Assembly (NCBI RefSeq): GCF_014698475.1
Contig: NZ_JACJTB010000012.1
Coordinates: 79,497-143,496 of the forward strand
Source: Nostoc spongiaeforme FACHB-130
Lineage (GTDB): Bacteria > Cyanobacteriota > Cyanobacteriia > Cyanobacteriales > Nostocaceae
Direction: 5' to 3'
Length of the DNA stretch: 64,000 nt
How positions within the stretch are numbered: position 1 is the first letter of the stretch; each line of letters starts with the position of its first letter. A model generated the notes under the pieces. It did no database searches and was not told the DNA's origin. It saw nothing but the letters and a program-made list of their open reading frames with translations. This document shows, one piece after another, positions 35,251 to 45,480 of the stretch. A program made the translations under genes and the position numbers.

Positions 35251-36744
35251 TTAAGCAGCAGCCTTAGCTTTGGTAGCAGCTTTCTTCCAAGGAGCGCCAA
35301 TCAAGCCCCAAGTTGGGCTGTTGAGTGCTAAATCCATATCACGAGCGAAGATAGCAAATCCGTCATAACCGTGATAAGGGCCGGAGTAATCCCAAGAGTG
35401 CATTTGACGGAAGGGAAGACCCATCTTTTGGAAGGCGTACTTCTCTTTAATACCGGAAGCGATTAAATCAGGCTTCTTAGCTTTAACGAATTCCTCGAAT
35501 TCGTAAGCGGTAACGTCATCGTAAATGATGGTGGCGTTATCGATATAGTGGGTGGTACGTTTGTAGTCGTCGTTGTGAGCGAATTCGTAGCCTGTACCGA
35601 CAACTTTGATACCCAAATCTTCAAAAGCGGGAACAACGTGGCGAGGACGTAGACCACCTACGTACAACATTACGGTGTTACCTTCCAAGCGAGGACGATA
35701 CTTTTCAAGTACCGAATTCATCACTGGTGTGTACTTAGCGATGACTTTCTCAGCGTTTTCTTGAATCTTGGAGTCAAATTTAGCTGCAATTTCGCGTAAA
35801 GATGCAGCAATCTTGGTGGGGCCGAAGAAGTTAAATTCCATCCAAGGCATACCGTATTGTTCTTCCAAACTACGGCAGATGTAGTTCATAGAACGGTAGC
35901 AGTGGATGAGAACTAATTTAGCAGCAGGGCCTTGAATCAATTCGTTGAGTGTACCGTCACCAGACCACTGAGCTACAACACGCAAGCCCATTTCTTCTAA
36001 TAACATCCGGCTTGCCCAAGCATCACCACCGATGTTGTAGTCACCGATTAATGCTACGTCGTAGGGGCTTGGCTCGAAGTCGAGAGTATTGTTTTTCTTA
36101 GCCTTGTCAAATTCAGGGAAAATCCAGTCACGGATAGCGTCGTTAGCGATGTGGTGGCCTAAAGACTGAGATACACCACGGAAACCTTCGCAACGTAGGG
36201 GTACAACTGGCTTACCAATTTGCTTAGAAGCTTTTTTAGCTACAGCTTCGATGTCATCCCCGATTAGACCGATGGGACATTCAGATTGAATGGAGATACC
36301 ACGGTTCAAGGGGAAGAGAACTTCTAGCTCTTCGATAATTTTGGTTAGTTTTTTGTCACCACCAAATACGATGTCGCGTTCTTGGAAGTCGGAGGTGAAG
36401 TGCATGGTACCGAAAGAGTTGATACCTGTTACACCTACGTAGTAGTTACGACGACCAGACCAAGACCAGTAACCGCATCCTACGGGGCCGTGGCTGATGT
36501 GGATCATGTCCTTGATAGGTCCCCAAACCACACCTTTAGAACCTGCGTAAGCACAACCACGGGCGGTCATTACACCAGGAATAGATTTGATGTTAGACTT
36601 AACGCCGCAATCAGATTTGCTTTCTTCGTGGACGTTGAGGTGTTTTTCGCGTTTTTTGCGAGCTTTTTCGGGATAAGCTTGCAGAACTTCTTTAATTAGT
36701 TCCTTATTTTCATCTACAAGATTCTTGTTTTCTGGAGGTGTCAT
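35251..36744 (-). CDS. nifD: Nitrogenase MoFe protein alpha subunit (uninterrupted)
   Basis: The protein has 497 residues, complete. P-cluster ligands are in [38 protein letters not shown] and [15 protein letters not shown]. The FeMo-co His region is [17 protein letters not shown]. The gene is continuous, without the excisable 11-kb nifD element of Anabaena PCC 7120. The 11-bp sequence that borders that element (ggattactccg on the coding strand) is intact at 35382-35392, right after the FeMo-co His codon. Confidence 0.99.
   Translation of the reverse strand: MTPPENKNLVDENKELIKEVLQAYPEKARKKREKHLNVHEESKSDCGVKSNIKSIPGVMTARGCAYAGSKGVVWGPIKDMIHISHGPVGCGYWSWSGRRNYYVGVTGINSFGTMHFTSDFQERDIVFGGDKKLTKIIEELEVLFPLNRGISIQSECPIGLIGDDIEAVAKKASKQIGKPVVPLRCEGFRGVSQSLGHHIANDAIRDWIFPEFDKAKKNNTLDFEPSPYDVALIGDYNIGGDAWASRMLLEEMGLRVVAQWSGDGTLNELIQGPAAKLVLIHCYRSMNYICRSLEEQYGMPWMEFNFFGPTKIAASLREIAAKFDSKIQENAEKVIAKYTPVMNSVLEKYRPRLEGNTVMLYVGGLRPRHVVPAFEDLGIKVVGTGYEFAHNDDYKRTTHYIDNATIIYDDVTAYEFEEFVKAKKPDLIASGIKEKYAFQKMGLPFRQMHSWDYSGPYHGYDGFAIFARDMDLALNSPTWGLIGAPWKKAATKAKAAA
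35382..35392 (-). other. Empty nifD-element attachment-site sequence
   Basis: cggagtaatcc, the complement of GGATTACTCCG. In Anabaena PCC 7120 this 11-bp sequence flanks the nifD element and is the XisA recombination core. Here a single copy is present inside an uninterrupted nifD. The identity with the known core is from memory. Confidence 0.75.
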
Positions 36745-36891
36745 AGTCTGCCTCGGTAACAGTTAAAGATGGGGAAATGGAGGGAAAAAAGGGAGAGGAG
36801 AAGAATGAAGGCTGAAGGCTAAAGCTGAATGAAGGGAATTTTCATACTTCACACTTCATACTTCATACTTTCCTGGTCTCCTGGAAATTAT
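36745..36891. repeat. nifH-nifD spacer with short tandem repeats
   Basis: ctgaaggctaaagctgaatg and cttcacacttcatacttcata units fill the 147 bp. They are typical STRRs. No promoter is evident, consistent with a nifHDK transcript. Confidence 0.6.
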
Positions 36892-38032
<1,141 letters not shown>

Positions 38033-38947
38033 TTAGACTGCTTCTACTACAATGTCTTTGCTGATGCGATCGCGCAGTCTGGACTCAATCGCTATCTTTA
38101 AGGTGGCGGTGCTGCTGGGACAAGAATCACAAGCACCTTTGAGAATGACTTTAACGGTGTTTCCTTCGATGTCGTACAGTTCTACATCTCCACCGTCTGC
38201 AATCAGGACGGGTCTTACTTCTTCGTCGAGAACTTTTTGAATTAAGGCAATCTTTTGAACGTTTGTTAGTGGTCTTGTGGCTGTGGCTATTTGACCGGAA
38301 TTAAGAATTTCTGGAGCTTTTATGCCGTTAATGCTGTTTTTACTGGCTGTGGCGACTTCCTGCTCTACATCTTTAATAATATCATCAATTTTTGTTAAAC
38401 AGGAACCGCATCCGCCACCAGCTTTGACATAATTTGTTACCTGCTCCGCAGTCGTAAGGTGATTTTCTTTCACTACGCGGCGAATTTTTGTATCAGTGAT
38501 ACCAAAGCAGGAGCAAATTAACACGCCTTCGTCATCGTCGTCATGGGCAGCCAGAGGAATGCCACGATAGTTATAGATTGCAGCTTCTAGGGCTTCTTGA
38601 CCCATAACTGAGCAGTGCATTTTGGCTTCGGGTAAGCCGCCGAGGTAATTGGCAATATCTTTATTAGATACCTTCAAGGCTTCATCTAAAGTCAAACCCT
38701 TAACCATTTCGGTCAATGCACTCGAAGAAGCGATCGCACTGGTACAGCCAAAGGTTTGAAAACGTGCATCCAGAATCTTATCAGATTCTACTTCTACTTT
38801 CAGGTGGAGTCTTAAAGCATCACCGCAGGCAATACTTCCTACTTCTCCCGTTGCAACCTTAACTCCAGGTTCACCCGTTTCTTCAATGACTCCCTGATTC
38901 TTGGGATCGTAAAACAGTTCTAATACTTTATCTGTGTAGTCCCACAT
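38033..38947 (-). CDS. nifU: NifU, Fe-S cluster scaffold
   Basis: The protein has 304 residues with three modules: an IscU-like N-terminus (residues 1-125, Cys in SIACGDALRLH, QTFGCTSAIASS and KMHCSVMG), a central [2Fe-2S] BFD-like domain (ICSCFGITD, then AGGGCGSCL) and a C-terminal Nfu domain with CDSCPSS (residues 275-281). It builds [4Fe-4S] clusters for NifH and NifB with sulfur from NifS. It is complete. Confidence 0.98.
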   Translation of the reverse strand: MWDYTDKVLELFYDPKNQGVIEETGEPGVKVATGEVGSIACGDALRLHLKVEVESDKILDARFQTFGCTSAIASSSALTEMVKGLTLDEALKVSNKDIANYLGGLPEAKMHCSVMGQEALEAAIYNYRGIPLAAHDDDDEGVLICSCFGITDTKIRRVVKENHLTTAEQVTNYVKAGGGCGSCLTKIDDIIKDVEQEVATASKNSINGIKAPEILNSGQIATATRPLTNVQKIALIQKVLDEEVRPVLIADGGDVELYDIEGNTVKVILKGACDSCPSSTATLKIAIESRLRDRISKDIVVEAV

Positions 38948-39062
38948 ATTTTAAGTGCTGAGTGCTGAGTGCTGAGTTGAGGAGGGGAGTGGTGAGTAGT
39001 GAGTGGGGAGTGGTGAATTTTTAACCCTACTCCCTATTCCCAACTCCCTACTCCCTATTTAC
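38948..39062. repeat. nifS-nifU spacer with palindromic STRR
   Basis: gtgctgagtgctgagtgctgag is followed by agtggggagtggtgaa and, facing it, ctactccctattcccaactcc. The RNA would fold into a long imperfect hairpin, as in the nifN-nifX spacer. Confidence 0.7.
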
Positions 39063-40265
39063 TTACCGATGTGCCAGTGTTTGTTCTTGAGATTGCAACC
39101 AACCTGCGTCGTCGTTTTTGAATGGCGACAGAGCGCGGAGACGTTCTACAATTTCGGGCATAACTTCAATGACGCGATCGATTTCAGCGTCGGTGGTGTA
39201 GCGACAAAGACTGAAGCGAATGGAACCATGTAAGGTCGTGTATGGTAAACCCATTGCCCGCAGAACGTGGGATGGTTCGAGTGAACCAGAGGTGCAAGCG
39301 GAACCAGATGAGGCACAGATATTGTGTTTATTTAACAAAAGTAGGATTGCTTCACCTTCGATATATTTAAAACCGATGTTGGTGGTGTTGGGCAATCTAT
39401 TTTTGGTATCGCCGTTAACTTCACAATCAGGGATTTTAGCGAGGAGAGTTTGTTCCAAGCGATCGCGCAACTTTCTTTCTCTCGCAGTTGCTTCTTCTAA
39501 ATGCAGCAATTCCAACTCGGCTGCTTTCCCTAAACCAACGATACCTGGAACATTCTCTGTACCCGCGCGGCGACCTCGTTCTTGGTGTCCACCAATCAAC
39601 AGGGGACGGAATCTCACGCCCCGGCGCACATACAACGCGCCAATACCTTTGGGTGCGTGAATCTTATGACCAGACATAGTTAACATATCTATGGTGCTGG
39701 TCTTCATGTTCAGGGGAATCTTACCCACTGCTTGCACTGCATCGACGTGGAACAGTGCGCCGTGTTCTTTGACACGTAATCCAATCTGCTCAATCGGGAA
39801 AATCGTACCTGTTTCGTTGTTAGCATACATGATGCTGACCAAGGCGGTATTCCCTGTCAGTGAGGCTTCTAGTTCATCTAGATCCAACTGCCCCTGACTA
39901 TTCACCGAAAGATAAGTAACGCTATAACCTTGGGTTTCTAATTGTTTGCAGACATTCAGCACCGCCGGGTGTTCTACTTGGGTAGTGATGATGTGGCGTT
40001 TTTCTGGCTGGGCTAACAAAGCGGCGCGAATAGCTGCGTTATCTCCCTCGGTTCCACAACTGGTAAAAACAATTTCTGATTCATCTGCACCTAAGAGGGC
40101 GGCTAGTTGTTCTCTGGCTGTTCTCACTGCTTTAGCCAGTTGCCCGCCAAAAGTGTGCATACTTGAGGGGTTGGCGTAATATTCGGTTAAATAAGGCATC
40201 ATTGCCTCTAAAACCTGTGGGTCTACCTTAGTAGTCGCATTATTATCTAGATAAATGACGCTCAT
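39063..40265 (-). CDS. nifS: NifS, cysteine desulfurase
   Basis: The protein has 400 residues. The PLP lysine lies in LTMSGHKIHAPKGIGALY (about residue 203), the HVDAVQAVGK His/Asp region precedes it, and the active-site Cys loop is ASSGSACTSGSLEPSHVL. It releases sulfur from cysteine for NifU-borne clusters. Its ATG is 3 bp after the fdxN stop, so it is co-transcribed and coupled. Confidence 0.98.
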   Translation of the reverse strand: MSVIYLDNNATTKVDPQVLEAMMPYLTEYYANPSSMHTFGGQLAKAVRTAREQLAALLGADESEIVFTSCGTEGDNAAIRAALLAQPEKRHIITTQVEHPAVLNVCKQLETQGYSVTYLSVNSQGQLDLDELEASLTGNTALVSIMYANNETGTIFPIEQIGLRVKEHGALFHVDAVQAVGKIPLNMKTSTIDMLTMSGHKIHAPKGIGALYVRRGVRFRPLLIGGHQERGRRAGTENVPGIVGLGKAAELELLHLEEATARERKLRDRLEQTLLAKIPDCEVNGDTKNRLPNTTNIGFKYIEGEAILLLLNKHNICASSGSACTSGSLEPSHVLRAMGLPYTTLHGSIRFSLCRYTTDAEIDRVIEVMPEIVERLRALSPFKNDDAGWLQSQEQTLAHR

Positions 40266-40268
40266 TAT

Positions 40269-40616
40269 TTATACCCCTAGTATTTCACCCTGATGCTTTT
40301 GAATTTGTTCTGAGAACTTCTGAGAATAACAGTCAAACCAACGTTCCCAATAATCTTGTTTTTTTGTTAACTTCCCGACGACACGGTTATATTTAGCAAA
40401 CCAGCTTTCCCAATAATCGTTTGTTTCTTTAACGCAACCATCACAGGTTGGGCAACCAGCTTTGCATTGAGGTACTGTGTGAATAGTGCCAACACAGTCT
40501 GTGCAGAGTTCAGAGTCAATCCAGTGGCGTGAGCCTTCTACTTTAATTGCTCCGGTAGGACATACAGACTCACAGAGATTGCAGGAAATACATTGGCTGG
40601 TAATCTTATAAGCCAT
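40269..40616 (-). CDS. fdxN: Bacterial-type 2[4Fe-4S] ferredoxin in the nifB operon (uninterrupted)
   Basis: The protein has 115 residues. The first cluster set is CISCNLCESVCPTG and the second CTDC, then CKAGCPTCDGC with the usual long insert. The C-terminal extension contains two similar segments, NDYWESWFAKYN and QDYWERWFDCYS, an internal duplication. It is continuous, unlike the Anabaena PCC 7120 gene, which is broken by a 55-kb element at a TATTC core; TATTC is present at 40485-40481 (minus). It lies between nifB and nifS. Confidence 0.95.
   Translation of the reverse strand: MAYKITSQCISCNLCESVCPTGAIKVEGSRHWIDSELCTDCVGTIHTVPQCKAGCPTCDGCVKETNDYWESWFAKYNRVVGKLTKKQDYWERWFDCYSQKFSEQIQKHQGEILGV
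40481..40485 (-). other. Candidate empty fdxN-element core (TATTC)
   Basis: TATTC lies inside the GTIHTVP codons of fdxN, between the two Cys clusters. The PCC 7120 fdxN element recombines at a TATTC core, but five bases are weak evidence by themselves and the exact 7120 position is not checked. Confidence 0.35.
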
Positions 40617-40732
40617 GATTATTCTCCTTGCGAATGAGGGGAGTGTGAAGTGTGAAGTTGAAAGGTAAAGGCAAAAGGCAAAAGGTAAAAGGCAAAATAA
40701 ATATAGTCTTTTACCTTTTTACTTTTTACTTT
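40617..40732. repeat. nifB-fdxN spacer with palindromic STRR
   Basis: aaaggtaaaggcaaaaggc and related units face tcttttaccttttttacttt. It is the same family as 33408-33477. Read on the minus strand it would form a hairpin between nifB and fdxN. Confidence 0.65.
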
Positions 40733-42181
40733 TTACTTCTTGTTCCCTAATTCTTTGACGTACTGTTCGTAAAACTCTAAAGCAACCTTCTCGATTACGT
40801 CGTAAGCTTCAACGGTCTGTATGCCAGCTTCGTGCAATTTTTCTTTAGGACAGTTGCCAATCTTAGAAACCAACACTGCTTTACAATCTGCAATTGTCTT
40901 CATAATATTCTCTGCGGTGGCAGCTTCACCGTATCCACCTTGACAATATTGATCAATCTTGCGGTGACTAACGAAACGAACTTCGTTGCCATCGACTTCG
41001 TAAACTTGGAATTCTTTGACGTGTCCGAAGTGTTGGTTAACTAATCCGCCACCTTTGGTTGCGACTGCAACTAAGATTTTCGGATTGTTAGCACTTTGCT
41101 GCTTGCCTGCTTTTGCTTTTTCTTTGGCTGCTTTGATTTCTTCTCTAAATTTCTCAATACCTTCGTGAACTTCTTGACGCTTACTGAAGTCGTACTCTGG
41201 AGCCATTTCCAAGAAATTCTCTTTAGTAAATTCTTGGCTGCGGTCTTCACCCAACAAACCAATGGCATCTGCACGACATTGACGGCAGTGGCGCATCATT
41301 TTCATGTTGCCAGCACACTGGTCTTGAACTGATTTGAGTTCTTTTTGTGAAGGGCCGCGTTGACCTACTAAACCGAAGTGTGTACCGTGTTCTGGTGCAG
41401 AAATCAAAGGCATAATGTTGTGCAAGAATGCACCACGCTCACGAATTGCTTTGTTGACTTCCACTAAGTGTTGGTCATTAATTCCGGGAATCATCACGGA
41501 GTTGACTTTGCACAGAATGTCGGCTTCTCTCAGAGCTTGTAAGCCTTCTAACTGCTTTTCGAGCAGAATTCTGGCTCCTTCAATGCCTCTGTAACGCTTG
41601 CGCTTATAGTGAACCCATGAGTAAATCTGCGCTCCGATTTCCGGGTCGATGGTATTTAGGGTGATAGTAACGTGATCTATATTTAGTTGTTTAATGCGAT
41701 CGATGTATTCAGTTAGCATCAAACCGTTAGTTGATAAGCAAAGCTTAATGTCTGGTGCTTTGTCTGCAATCAACTCAAAGGTGCGGAATGTTTTGTCTGG
41801 GTTGGCTAGGGGGTCGCCAGGACCAGCAATTCCCAAAACTGTCATTTGAGGAATCTTGCCAGCGATAACCAACGCTTTGTGTGCTGCTTCTTCTGGTGTC
41901 AGTAACTCGCTCACTACACCAGGACGACTTTCGTTAGCGCAGTCATATTTGCGGTTGCAATAGTTGCATTGAATGTTGCAAGCGGGTGCAACTGCAACGT
42001 GCATTCTCGCGTAATGGTGGTGAGCTTCTTCGCTGTAGCAGGGATGTTTAGCAATACGTTCTTGGAGCTTTTCGTCCATTTCCACGGTGGCGCTGCTTTT
42101 GCTGTCGCATCCGCAACCACCAGATTTTGCTTGGATAGGTGTCGATTCAGTAACGGAGGAGTCTGTAACCTGTGGTGTCAT
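40733..42181 (-). CDS. nifB: NifB, FeMo-cofactor radical-SAM synthase
   Basis: It makes NifB-co, the Fe-S core of FeMo-cofactor, from [4Fe-4S] pairs and SAM. The protein has 482 residues from the ATG at 42181; a TTG at 42193 would add four. The radical-SAM motif [14 protein letters not shown] lies at about residue 70. Other features are [14 protein letters not shown] and [17 protein letters not shown]. The C-terminal 120 residues are a NifX-like domain ([20 protein letters not shown]). It is the first gene of the nif cluster and has a long upstream region. Confidence 0.97.
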   Translation of the reverse strand: MTPQVTDSSVTESTPIQAKSGGCGCDSKSSATVEMDEKLQERIAKHPCYSEEAHHHYARMHVAVAPACNIQCNYCNRKYDCANESRPGVVSELLTPEEAAHKALVIAGKIPQMTVLGIAGPGDPLANPDKTFRTFELIADKAPDIKLCLSTNGLMLTEYIDRIKQLNIDHVTITLNTIDPEIGAQIYSWVHYKRKRYRGIEGARILLEKQLEGLQALREADILCKVNSVMIPGINDQHLVEVNKAIRERGAFLHNIMPLISAPEHGTHFGLVGQRGPSQKELKSVQDQCAGNMKMMRHCRQCRADAIGLLGEDRSQEFTKENFLEMAPEYDFSKRQEVHEGIEKFREEIKAAKEKAKAGKQQSANNPKILVAVATKGGGLVNQHFGHVKEFQVYEVDGNEVRFVSHRKIDQYCQGGYGEAATAENIMKTIADCKAVLVSKIGNCPKEKLHEAGIQTVEAYDVIEKVALEFYEQYVKELGNKK

Positions 42182-42540
42182 TGAATTTCGCAAATGTCGG
42201 TGGACTAAGCTGCCACTGTGGGAGATGCCGTTGCTATGTTATTTGCCCTAGTAGAATGGAAGTCACGGCCATCACACTGCCCGCAGGAGTGCATCCTTTG
42301 GTTGTAGCAAAGCCACTTGGTGGGCAACTTCGCTGATGATGGCAGGCTATGAATCCTTGTGTTTCGGCTGGTGTGTGTCAACTTTGAGGTTGTGGGTAGA
42401 GTTGGTGTGGAAAGCCGCGACTTCGATTCACCGAGGCATGGTGCTATCTCATCCCTCCACTCACTTTTGGCTCGTTGTTTTGTTTCGAGTCATTGGTGAT
42501 TGGCGATATATGATTTATAGCAGCCGTTTTTGAGCAGGGC
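42182..42540. promoter_or_regulatory. nifB 5' leader region
   Basis: About 350 bp upstream of nifB that is clearly richer in G+C than the flanking AT-rich DNA. No protein family is recognised on either strand; a 65-codon plus-strand frame (42336-42533) looks non-coding. A 29-codon minus-strand ORF (42294-42205) is listed separately. It is a plausible long, structured mRNA leader. Confidence 0.5.
42205..42294 (-). CDS. Possible upstream ORF in the nifB leader
   Basis: An ATG at 42294 gives a 29-residue frame, [20 protein letters not shown] continuing to ASPTVAA, that stops 23 bp before the nifB ATG. It has a CxxC pair. A purine-rich aaagg precedes the ATG with almost no spacing. It could be chance; coding is not proven. 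Confidence 0.25.
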   Translation of the reverse strand: MHSCGQCDGRDFHSTRANNIATASPTVAA

Positions 42541-43270
42541 TGGTGGTTATTTTTGGATAGAATTTATTGGATTTATTAGGTTTGTACTCAAATCTGCAAA
42601 CCTAAATAGACAGCTATAAAAAAGTTTATAAATTTTATTTTTGGGTAGAGGTTCTAGTATTTTTAGGTCAGGGTTCTTGTATTTTTAGAGTGGGGTTTAG
42701 GATTTCTTTGTACTCAGCTATAACCCAATCTTAGCAAAGCTTTGGAGCGATTTGCTGCTAATTTCGAGATACAAAAAGTTGTACTCAAGCATCCCCTCAA
42801 TCCTGATCAAAACCGCGACGGCTAAAGGATTTAGGGGGAAAAACTGGAGTAGATTTGTTGGTACTACTCCAGATACGTGCGAAATTCAATTCTGTATACA
42901 ACATATCATTTTTTTTTAGGGAAAAATGTAATTCATATTTTCTTAAGTTTTATCAGTTTAATGAAATTAAATCGCACTGAAAAGTATGATATTGTTGGGT
43001 TTTGCAGTTATTGTCTGAGTCAAAATTAATGAATATCATTTGCAAAAATTAATTTTTTTATATAAAAATTAAAATATTTCGATATGCAAATAGAAGCATA
43101 TTTAACAGATAGCATAAAAAGTTAATTGCGTTACAAACTGGGGGCGATCGCTACAAATTATTACACATCGCCATAAGAGGATGCTTGGAAAGTCAAAAAA
43201 AGCTCCAGTAAGGGTCTTCTGTCATTAATTGCTGAGTGCAAGATTTGAACATACACTCTACATCCAGCCT
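42541..43270. promoter_or_regulatory. AT-rich nifB upstream region with iterated motifs
   Basis: TTGTACTCA occurs exactly three times in one orientation (42582-42590, 42708-42716, 42779-42787). ggttct-n-gtatttttag occurs twice 22 bp apart (42650-42666, 42672-42688). These are candidate activator sites for nifB. In heterocystous cyanobacteria nifB needs the activator CnfR (PatB); I cannot confirm its site from memory. No GTAN8TAC site was found. No gene is seen. Confidence 0.45.
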
Positions 43271-43276
43271 CATACA

Positions 43277-43311
43277 CTCAAAAGCCCAGCCATAATGGCT
43301 GGGCTTTTGAG
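43277..43311. terminator. Perfect 15-bp hairpin, orphan terminator-like
   Basis: ctcaaaagcccagcc and its exact complement with a 5-base ataat loop. No coding gene ends at it: nifB reads away on the left and the tiny ORF at 43521 reads away on the right. It could end a small RNA from either side. Confidence 0.6.
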
Positions 43312-43520
43312 AAAGGCAGTGGGGCTATATTGCCCAAATTTACATATAGAGTTTCTGTATAAATCGCTGTACTGATAGGTAATACCACTACACGAAGATG
43401 AATTCCGGAAACAGAGGAAAAATTTTTTGGGAATTTGTCTAACTATTTTGGACAATACTCATACACAACTGACAACCCCAGCCTTTAGGATTTAAAAGGA
43501 GAGTCTGGTTGTGAAAACGG

Positions 43521-43625
43521 ATGAACGATACATTGGGTAGTTGGGAAGAATGGGTAACTGTCTTGAGTTATGTGGCGTTTACTGTGTTTATCATTGGTTG
43601 TGTGTTTGCCACCCAGAGAAAATAA
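43521..43625 (+). CDS. Tiny single-span membrane protein (34 residues)
   Basis: An ATG at 43521, 21 bp after a strong ribosome-binding site (aaaaggagag, 43493-43502), opens MNDTLGSWEEWVTVLSYVAF, then TVFIIGCVFATQRK. A polar amphipathic start, one hydrophobic span (residues 12-30) and a basic end are typical of small subunits of photosynthetic or NDH complexes. I cannot name the family. The site spacing is longer than usual. It converges with the minus-strand gene ending at 43638. Confidence 0.45.
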   Translation: MNDTLGSWEEWVTVLSYVAFTVFIIGCVFATQRK

Positions 43626-43637
43626 CTTTGATAAAAG

Positions 43638-43940
43638 TCAGGGTTTTTTGAAAAAGTTACAGATGAACTGGCCAGGGTCTTGATTTTCCAATGGTACAAA
43701 AGTCCCATCTGACTGAATTTTGACTTTTTGACGGCAGTTGTACACTTCAAGGGGTGTTTTTTCACCATCTACGCTAAGAACTACCCGATATTCCCAATAA
43801 TTTTTGGCGCTGCGGTTAATACTGAGAATGCAAATCTGATGACCATTGTAATTACGGCATACAGAAGCATAAGCGGGAAAGATGTAGAAATTGGAGAGTA
43901 TAAGTAGGAATATCAGGACAAAATATTTCATCTGGTGCAA
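43638..43940 (-). CDS. Small secreted protein, unknown function
   Basis: The protein has 100 residues. An N-terminal signal peptide (residues 4-25, YFVLIFLLILSNFYIFPAYA) ends in AYA-S, a good signal-peptidase I site. The mature part has four Cys (VCRNYNGHQICIL, YNCRQKV and FICNFF) and ends in KKP. I do not recognise the family. The preferred start may be the second Met (residue 4). Confidence 0.6.
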   Translation of the reverse strand: MHQMKYFVLIFLLILSNFYIFPAYASVCRNYNGHQICILSINRSAKNYWEYRVVLSVDGEKTPLEVYNCRQKVKIQSDGTFVPLENQDPGQFICNFFKKP

Positions 43941-44482
43941 TTTCTGGAAAATCCACTCTCATCGGTTGAGATGTTGTAAGCCATGTCTCCAATAAGCGTT
44001 AGCACAACAACTGTTAATAGGCATTTTAGCGGCGATCGCACCTTCATCAGCACAAAATTTGCTAATTTTTGCCGTTCATGTGGCATAAGCTAAGATAGCC
44101 CTCATGATTTGAGTTATAAAGTGAACTTAAATATCTGAAAAAGCAGTCTAGCTCACATGCTATTCTTAACTTGTTTTGCTGCAACCAGATGCGGAGGTAA
44201 AGTTCTAGCAGTTCTCAAATCAAATGAATGAGCCTGATTCCACTATATTATTGACATAAAATGGAGGGGGTATTTTTTTCTGGTTAAAAAATAAACAAAT
44301 TATTATAATTCCGTTTATGTTAATAAATAAAGTAAATAACAATTAGTGTTTGTTAAAATAAAAATGGCATAAGTAGAATTTTATTATAAATAGTATATTT
44401 AGGGAAATCATAGATTGCTTGCAAGCAGATTTTTAAGCTTTCAAGCCTTAAATTAGTATCAAATAAAAACAAGGAACAGCGC
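43941..44482. other. Intergenic region upstream of the amidase gene
   Basis: AT-rich; no gene or RNA is recognised. Several stop codons in all frames break a weak region at 43975-44085 that may be the remnant of a gene. Amidase promoter expected near 44400-44470. Confidence 0.4.
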
Positions 44483-45427
44483 ATGAAATTTGGAATCGAT
44501 ATCGGACATAACTCTCCACCAGATACAGGTGCTAGAGGCATCAAAGTAGAAGATAACTTAACACTAGAAGTAGGCAATAAAGTTATAGCAAAACTCAAAG
44601 CATTGGGTCATGAAGTCATACCCTGTAGGCCAGACCGCCCGACATCTTCGGTGAAAGATTCACTTTCACAAAGAGTAAATAAAGCTAATGCTAATCGAGT
44701 TGAACTTTTTGTATCGATACATTTTAATGCCTTTAACGGTAAGGCCAACGGTACAGAAGTCTTTGGAGGTAGTGATACCAGTAGAAGAATAGCGAAATCT
44801 GTCTTAGATGAAATTATCAAACTAGGCTTTTTTAATCGCGGTGTTAAAAGTGGTTCTCACTTATTTGTTATCCGCAATACAAATATGCCAGCGATTCTTA
44901 TTGAATGTTGCTTTATTGATTCGCAAAAAGATATTAATTTGTTTAACTCAGAAACAATGGCTAACGCTATTGTTAAAGGTTTAACAGGTCAAGTACCAAC
45001 TACTCCAGTTCCGCCTGTACCAGATGAAGAACAGAATGTTGATACAACAACCCTCAGATTACAAAAAGCTTTAAATCGGTTAAAAATTACTGATAAAAAT
45101 GGTAAGCCCTTAGTAGAAGATAATATGTTGGGCGAAATCACGAGTTCTGCTGTAGAAAATTTTCAAAAAATTGTTGGTATAGCCTCATCTGGTGTAGCTA
45201 ACACATCTACATGGAATGCAATTAATTTGATTTTGGCTAAACGTATCATCCGCCCAAACCATGCTGGTGGAACGGTTGTGAGATACTTACAATACCGCGT
45301 CGGTGTGGAAACTGATGGGATTTATGGGCCACAAACAGAAGCAGCAATTAAGAAATATCAGCAGCAAAATGGTTTAACTGCTGATGGAATTGTTGGGCCA
45401 AATACTTGGCAAAAATTAATTGGCTAA
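44483..45427 (+). CDS. N-acetylmuramoyl-L-alanine amidase with two PG-binding repeats
   Basis: The protein has 314 residues. The Amidase_3 domain (residues 1-170) has the zinc residues His in FGIDIGHNS, Glu in KVEDNLTLEV, His in VSIHFNAF and the catalytic Glu in AILIECCFID. Two peptidoglycan_binding_1 repeats follow, LQKALNRLKITDKNG to TSTWNAIN, and VRYLQYRVGVETDGIYGPQ to NTWQKLIG. No signal peptide is present, so export must be by another route, or it acts like a lysin released by other means. The family cuts septal peptidoglycan; in Nostoc some make septal channels. Confidence 0.92.
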   Translation: MKFGIDIGHNSPPDTGARGIKVEDNLTLEVGNKVIAKLKALGHEVIPCRPDRPTSSVKDSLSQRVNKANANRVELFVSIHFNAFNGKANGTEVFGGSDTSRRIAKSVLDEIIKLGFFNRGVKSGSHLFVIRNTNMPAILIECCFIDSQKDINLFNSETMANAIVKGLTGQVPTTPVPPVPDEEQNVDTTTLRLQKALNRLKITDKNGKPLVEDNMLGEITSSAVENFQKIVGIASSGVANTSTWNAINLILAKRIIRPNHAGGTVVRYLQYRVGVETDGIYGPQTEAAIKKYQQQNGLTADGIVGPNTWQKLIG

Positions 45428-45480
45428 TTATTAGCAGTAAAGTCAGGCAAAATAAAATTTTTATTTTGCCTGGAGAAATT

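Noticed and set aside
42336..42533. 65-codon plus-strand ORF upstream of nifB
   Set aside because: No ribosome-binding site, no recognisable domain, Trp/Cys-rich composition; more likely part of the nifB leader.
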